From the NCBI GenBank assembly GCA_964440345.1, contig CAYTSA010000126.1:1-8765 (forward strand): a stretch of DNA of 8,765 nucleotides, given 5' to 3'. Within the stretch, counting starts at the first letter, position 1, and each line of letters starts with the position of its first letter. The DNA is from CAYTSA01 sp964440345 (GTDB lineage Bacteria; Desulfobacterota; Desulfovibrionia; Desulfovibrionales; Desulfovibrionaceae). Under the pieces are notes generated by a model. That model ran no database searches. It was not told the origin of the DNA and was given only the letters and a program-made list of their open reading frames with translations. Positions 5,594 through 8,765 of the stretch are shown piece after piece. Made by a program: the position numbers and the translations under genes.

Positions 5594-6088
5594 ATGCAGT
5601 GTCCAGCCTGTGAGCGAAAGCTGGCGAAACTGACTGTGGACGATGTGCTTTTTTATGTCTGTCATAAGGGGTGCGGCGGCGTATGGTTCGGCAAGCAGGA
5701 GCTGCAACAGGCCTGCGAGCAAAAGGATTATATAGGCAAGGCCCTGGTCAAGACCGTGCAGGCTGATCCAGACGTTCCGGTGGATGCGAGCCGCAAGCGC
5801 GAGTGTCCACAGTGTGCAGGATGGATGATGATGCGCCGATATTTCAGTCAGCTAAAGGATGCGCAGGTGGATGAATGCGCCAAATGCGGAGGCGTATGGG
5901 TGGACCACGCAGACCTGGAGACGGTGCGCCGACAGTTTGTCACTGACGGCGAACGCAGGGCGCAAGCCCGAGCGTGGGCCAAAAAGCAGGTTTCCGCCCG
6001 GGTGGCTGCAGACGGGCGGGAAGAGGTGTACCAGCCGCTCAAATCCAGCAAGTTTGGCCGGTTGATCCGCAAGTTGTTGCCCTATTAA
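5594..6088 (+). CDS. double zinc-ribbon (zf-TFIIB-like) protein
   Basis: A 164-aa cytoplasmic protein with two TFIIB-type zinc ribbons and no known enzymatic role. Ribbon one uses C3-P-A-C6 and C23-H-K-G-C27-G-G-V-W. Ribbon two uses C71-P-Q-C74 and C95-A-K-C98-G-G-V-W. The G-G-V-W plus a following acidic or polar stretch (K-Q-E-L, H-A-D-L-E) is the hallmark of the zf-TFIIB family. The C-terminus (about 118-164) is basic and ends K-F-G-R-L-I-R-K-L-L-P-Y, possibly a nucleic-acid or partner contact. The first ribbon's second half is C-x3-C instead of C-x2-C. The start is ATG 5594, with AAGGAG at 5581-5586; the longer open frame reaching into dppC is not used. It follows dppC-like by 40 bp and could be in the same transcript. 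Confidence 0.82.
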   Translation: MQCPACERKLAKLTVDDVLFYVCHKGCGGVWFGKQELQQACEQKDYIGKALVKTVQADPDVPVDASRKRECPQCAGWMMMRRYFSQLKDAQVDECAKCGGVWVDHADLETVRRQFVTDGERRAQARAWAKKQVSARVAADGREEVYQPLKSSKFGRLIRKLLPY

Positions 6089-6097
6089 CTGCTTGGG

Positions 6098-6103
6098 TAT
6101 ACT
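6098..6103 (+). promoter_or_regulatory. candidate -10 for a leaderless glycosyltransferase mRNA
   Basis: TATACT lies nine bases before the ATG at 6112, with TTGTTG (6074-6079) 18 bases upstream of it. Transcription would begin about 6109-6112, at or next to the start codon. This fits the absence of any Shine-Dalgarno in front of the gene. The hexamer matches are moderate, and the gene may simply be read from the upstream transcript. Confidence 0.3.
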
Positions 6104-6111
6104 ACTGCCCC

Positions 6112-7755
6112 ATGCGAGTTTGTCTGATATCCAGTCTTTTGCAAAGTTATTCCAAGTACTTTGGCCAGAATGTTGTGACGCTGTGGCCAGAGCATGGCGG
6201 CTGGCTGGACCTGGCCCAAGAGTTGGAGACGCGAAACTTCACCCCGGACCTCATCTTCCAGCAAGAGTCTCTGGGTCCGCGGCTTATCCTGAGCGGGCTG
6301 GAGCAGTTCGACTGCCCCAAGATTTTCTGGTCCATCGACACGCATCTGAACCTGTTCTGGCAGCGCCACTACTGCCGTCTCTTCGACGGGGTGATGACGC
6401 CTCATCGTTCCTGGCTGCAGAACAAGCCCTGGCTGCACGACCGGCCGCTGGCCCAGCTGCCGTTTTACGGCAAGGCCTTGCCCTGGCGGCCCTTTTCCGA
6501 GCGCAAGCGGAACGTGGGCTTTGTGGGCCGCTTTTCCGAGCACCGGCCCATCCGGCGCTGGCTGGCTGAGTTTTTGGAGCAGGAGTGGAGCGGCGAGACG
6601 GCTACGGACCTGAGCACGCAAGAGATGTTCGCCTTCTACCAGGACATCCGGCTGGCGCCCAACGAATCCATCAGCCGAGAGGTGAATTTTCGTCTGCTGG
6701 AGGCGGCTTCCTGCGGCTGCCTGACCCTGAATCCGGAAGTAGGGCCGGACCAGGATGGATTGCTGAGGCCCGGAAAAGAGATGCAAATATGGGCGCACGT
6801 GCTGGAGCTGCATGAATTGCTGGCCCATTATACGCAACATCCGGACCAGGCCGAGGCCATGGCCCGCCGCGCATGGGAGCGGGTGCAGGCCGAGCATTTG
6901 CCCGTCCACAGGGTCCAGGCCGTGTTGAATTTTGCAGCAACGTTGGACTGCAAGGCCGCCAGGAGCCATGAGGCAAAAGAGGCTCAGATGCTGGCGGTGG
7001 AGGCGCTGCGCCGGGCTGGCCGCTTCTCCATCACCCCAGTTCGGGTGGAGCAAGCGCTACTGGCCTTGCCGCCCACGGCTGCTGTCACATCTGCGCTCAT
7101 CCGGCTGCGAGCGGAAAACGGCTTGGCTCGTCAGGCTCTGGATGTGTGCGCTGCAGTAGTCAGTAAGGACCAGTTTTCTGACGACTTGGAGGTGAATCTT
7201 TTCGGCTCTGGCGCGGGCGTGATGCTGGATAATTGGGATATGGCCCGGCAGTTCTGGTACCGCTGGCGCAAGGCGGCCGGCAGTGAAACGCCGGCCCGGC
7301 CGGAGAGCCCGGCCCATCTGTTCATGCTCTGGGAAGAGGAGCTGCGCCGGCGCGGGCGGGTGCTTGATTTTGGCGGCCGGTTTGACGCTGGCAAGCACCT
7401 GCCGGCGTCGGCTTGCGATTGTCTGTACGCTGTGCGCCGGTTGGAGCCCCAGCGGCCTGGGCTGGACGGGCGCTTCGACTCGCTCTTTGCGCTTCTGCCA
7501 GGATACGAGTATATGCGGCTTGGGCATCTTTCGTCGGTTACGCTGCAGCAGCCAGACAACTGGCGCGCGGGAGCAACCCTGGCGGCGGTGAATTTGCGGG
7601 CCTGCCGGCTGCGCGAGGGGCTGGAGGAGTTGTGGCTGGCCCGGAAAAAGGCCTGGGAGCACAACAAGGAAAAGGCGTTTTTACGGTATCTGGAGGGGCT
7701 GGACCCTTCGGGCGTATTGCGGCGGCGCATGCAGGACGCCGCCTGGAACAAATGA
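6112..7755 (+). CDS. CgeB-like glycosyltransferase with long C-terminal helical region
   Basis: A 547-aa protein. The N-terminal half resembles CgeB/DUF3880-type GT-B glycosyltransferases. It has an N-terminal Rossmann-like region (I-F-W-S-I-D-T-H at 71-78, D-G-V-M-T-P at 92-97) and N-V-G-F-V-G-R (134-140), which opens the second domain. The donor-side motif is R-E-V-N-F-R-L-L-E-A-A-S-C-G-C-L-T-L-N (189-207). A closing helix reads H-P-D-Q-A-E-A-M-A-R-R-A-W-E-R-V...H-L-P-V-H-R (243-267). Donor and acceptor are unknown; surface glycan or flagellin decoration would be guesses. Residues about 280-547 are predicted helical, Leu/Ala/Arg-rich and TPR-like, without a family I recognise. ATG 6112 lies 23 bp after the zinc-ribbon gene and has no Shine-Dalgarno; no better in-frame start exists in the gap. 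The stop is six bases before recN. Confidence 0.75.
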   Translation: MRVCLISSLLQSYSKYFGQNVVTLWPEHGGWLDLAQELETRNFTPDLIFQQESLGPRLILSGLEQFDCPKIFWSIDTHLNLFWQRHYCRLFDGVMTPHRSWLQNKPWLHDRPLAQLPFYGKALPWRPFSERKRNVGFVGRFSEHRPIRRWLAEFLEQEWSGETATDLSTQEMFAFYQDIRLAPNESISREVNFRLLEAASCGCLTLNPEVGPDQDGLLRPGKEMQIWAHVLELHELLAHYTQHPDQAEAMARRAWERVQAEHLPVHRVQAVLNFAATLDCKAARSHEAKEAQMLAVEALRRAGRFSITPVRVEQALLALPPTAAVTSALIRLRAENGLARQALDVCAAVVSKDQFSDDLEVNLFGSGAGVMLDNWDMARQFWYRWRKAAGSETPARPESPAHLFMLWEEELRRRGRVLDFGGRFDAGKHLPASACDCLYAVRRLEPQRPGLDGRFDSLFALLPGYEYMRLGHLSSVTLQQPDNWRAGATLAAVNLRACRLREGLEELWLARKKAWEHNKEKAFLRYLEGLDPSGVLRRRMQDAAWNK

Positions 7756-7761
7756 ACGCAT

Positions 7762-8765
7762 ATGTTGGAATATCTGAGAATACAGAATTTGGCTCTGATC
7801 CAGGACCTGGAGCTGGAGCTGGCTGAAGGGCTGAACGTGCTTACCGGCGAAACCGGCGCCGGCAAGAGCTTTATAATGAAGGCCCTGAATTTTTTGACCG
7901 GCGACAAGCTGAACCCGAACATGGTTCGGCCTGGAGCGGAAAAAGCAACGGCCCAAGCCATTTTTGTTCTCCCGCCGGCGGAGCAGGCTGCTCCACCCGG
8001 CCAGGAGGCCACAGACCTCGATCCGGCCGTAGCTGGCGGCGAAACCGTGCTGCGCCGGGAGCTTGTGACCGCCACTGGCCGCAGCCGGTTGTTCGTAAAC
8101 GATTCTCTCAGCTCTCAAGACACGGTGAAGTCACTGCGGCCGCGGCTCATTGTCTTTGCCGGCCAGCACGGGCAGCAGAAACTGCTTCAGCCGGCCAACC
8201 AGGCGCGGATTCTGGACGGTTTTTTGGAGGACCAGGAGCCCATACGGGAAAAAGAGGCGCTGCTGCGCCAGCTGCGGGACCTGACCGCCCGCAAGCAGGC
8301 CATTGAGGAGCGGCGCAAATCTTTGGAGGACAAGCGGGAGTTCCTGGAGTACCAGCAGGCGGAAATAGACAAAGTAAAACCCAGACAGGGCGAGGAAGAG
8401 GAGCTGGAAGGGCGCCGGGTTCAGCTGAAAGGCGCGGCGGAGGCCGAGCAGAATCTGGAGCAGGCCCTGGAGTTGCTGCACGGGCCGGAGGGTTCGCTCT
8501 CCGACGCTTTGCACCGGCTGGAGGAGGCCGTGGCCGCCATTGCCTGGGCCTTGCCGGAGTACGTAGCAGACCGGGAAACGCTTTCGTCCATGCGTCATCA
8601 GCTGGACGATCTGCAGTCCCGGCTGCGCCGCCAAAACGTGACGGGCGAAGACGGCGGCGAGGCCGAGCTGGAAAAGGTGGAGGCCCGGCTGTTTCAATTG
8701 GCCCAGCTCAAACGCAAGCTGAAGCGCTCTCTGGACGAGATAGTGGCTCTGGGTGAAGAGATAGA
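7762..8765 (+). CDS. recN: DNA repair protein RecN, N-terminal part (runs off window)
   Basis: The first 334 codons of RecN, an SMC-like ATPase that gathers broken DNA ends for recombinational repair. Full-length proteins have about 550 aa, so the C-terminal head with Walker B lies outside. The N-terminus M-L-x-Y-L-R-I-Q-N-L-A-L-I (1-13) and Walker A G-E-T-G-A-G-K-S (29-36) are typical. So are R-S-R-L-F-V-N-D (107-114) and the H-G-Q-Q-x-x-L-L (136-142) Q-loop region. From about residue 158 the chain becomes the Glu/Lys/Arg/Leu-rich coiled-coil arm. A Pro/Ala/Glu-rich insertion at about 71-94 is longer than I expect. ATG 7762 is six bases after the glycosyltransferase stop and has only a weak ribosome-binding site, suggesting translational coupling. 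No LexA-type operator is visible directly upstream. Confidence 0.93.
   Translation, partial: MLEYLRIQNLALIQDLELELAEGLNVLTGETGAGKSFIMKALNFLTGDKLNPNMVRPGAEKATAQAIFVLPPAEQAAPPGQEATDLDPAVAGGETVLRRELVTATGRSRLFVNDSLSSQDTVKSLRPRLIVFAGQHGQQKLLQPANQARILDGFLEDQEPIREKEALLRQLRDLTARKQAIEERRKSLEDKREFLEYQQAEIDKVKPRQGEEEELEGRRVQLKGAAEAEQNLEQALELLHGPEGSLSDALHRLEEAVAAIAWALPEYVADRETLSSMRHQLDDLQSRLRRQNVTGEDGGEAELEKVEARLFQLAQLKRKLKRSLDEIVALGEEI

Noticed and set aside
6085..7053. Long minus-strand open frame opposite the glycosyltransferase, plus similar ones at 7131-8075 and 8131-8697
   Set aside because: All are complements of clearly coding plus-strand frames. Their translations are Gln/His/Arg/Pro-rich and featureless, typical of antisense reading in G+C-rich genes.

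Overview
The window reads as a G+C-rich proteobacterial chromosome segment. The RecN, RdgC-like, zinc-ribbon and CgeB-type proteins and the mix of genes resemble sulfate-reducing Desulfobacterota, with Desulfovibrionales the best guess. No rRNA or marker gene is present to settle this. Coding strands carry strong AAGGAG ribosome-binding sites in front of several genes.

Layout. Positions 1-230 hold a 46-bp tandem repeat followed by a REP-like inverted repeat, and no gene is visible up to 504. A LysE-family exporter (505-1134) is on the minus strand. It diverges from a plus-strand run that begins with the N-terminal half of a RdgC-like DNA-binding protein (1330-1944). A small AT-richer GxxExxY / PD-(D/E)XK gene (2006-2389) follows, flanked by inverted clusters of TCTGCG. 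Next comes a protein that I read as the C-terminal half of RdgC (2522-3049). A peptide/nickel-type ABC permease pair follows, dppB-like (3083-4096) and dppC-like (4705-5553). The pair is split by an opposite-strand RelE/ParE-type toxin-antitoxin module (toxin 4099-4359, antitoxin 4352-4609 or 4621). After dppC come a double zinc-ribbon zf-TFIIB-like protein (5594-6088), a CgeB-like glycosyltransferase with a long unassigned helical C-terminus (6112-7755), and the first 334 codons of recN, which runs off the window end at 8765.

The parts most worth following are: (1) RdgC encoded as two separate genes, with a putative nuclease-fold GxxExxY unit lying between the halves; (2) a toxin-antitoxin module sitting between the two permease genes, exactly after a TGATG junction that looks like the former coupled start of the second permease; and (3) the antitoxin's perfect Shine-Dalgarno, which sits at ideal distance from an ATA rather than an ATG. 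The permease genes lack their ATPase and substrate-binding partners within the window. I see no CRISPR array, tRNA, rRNA, integrase or transposase.
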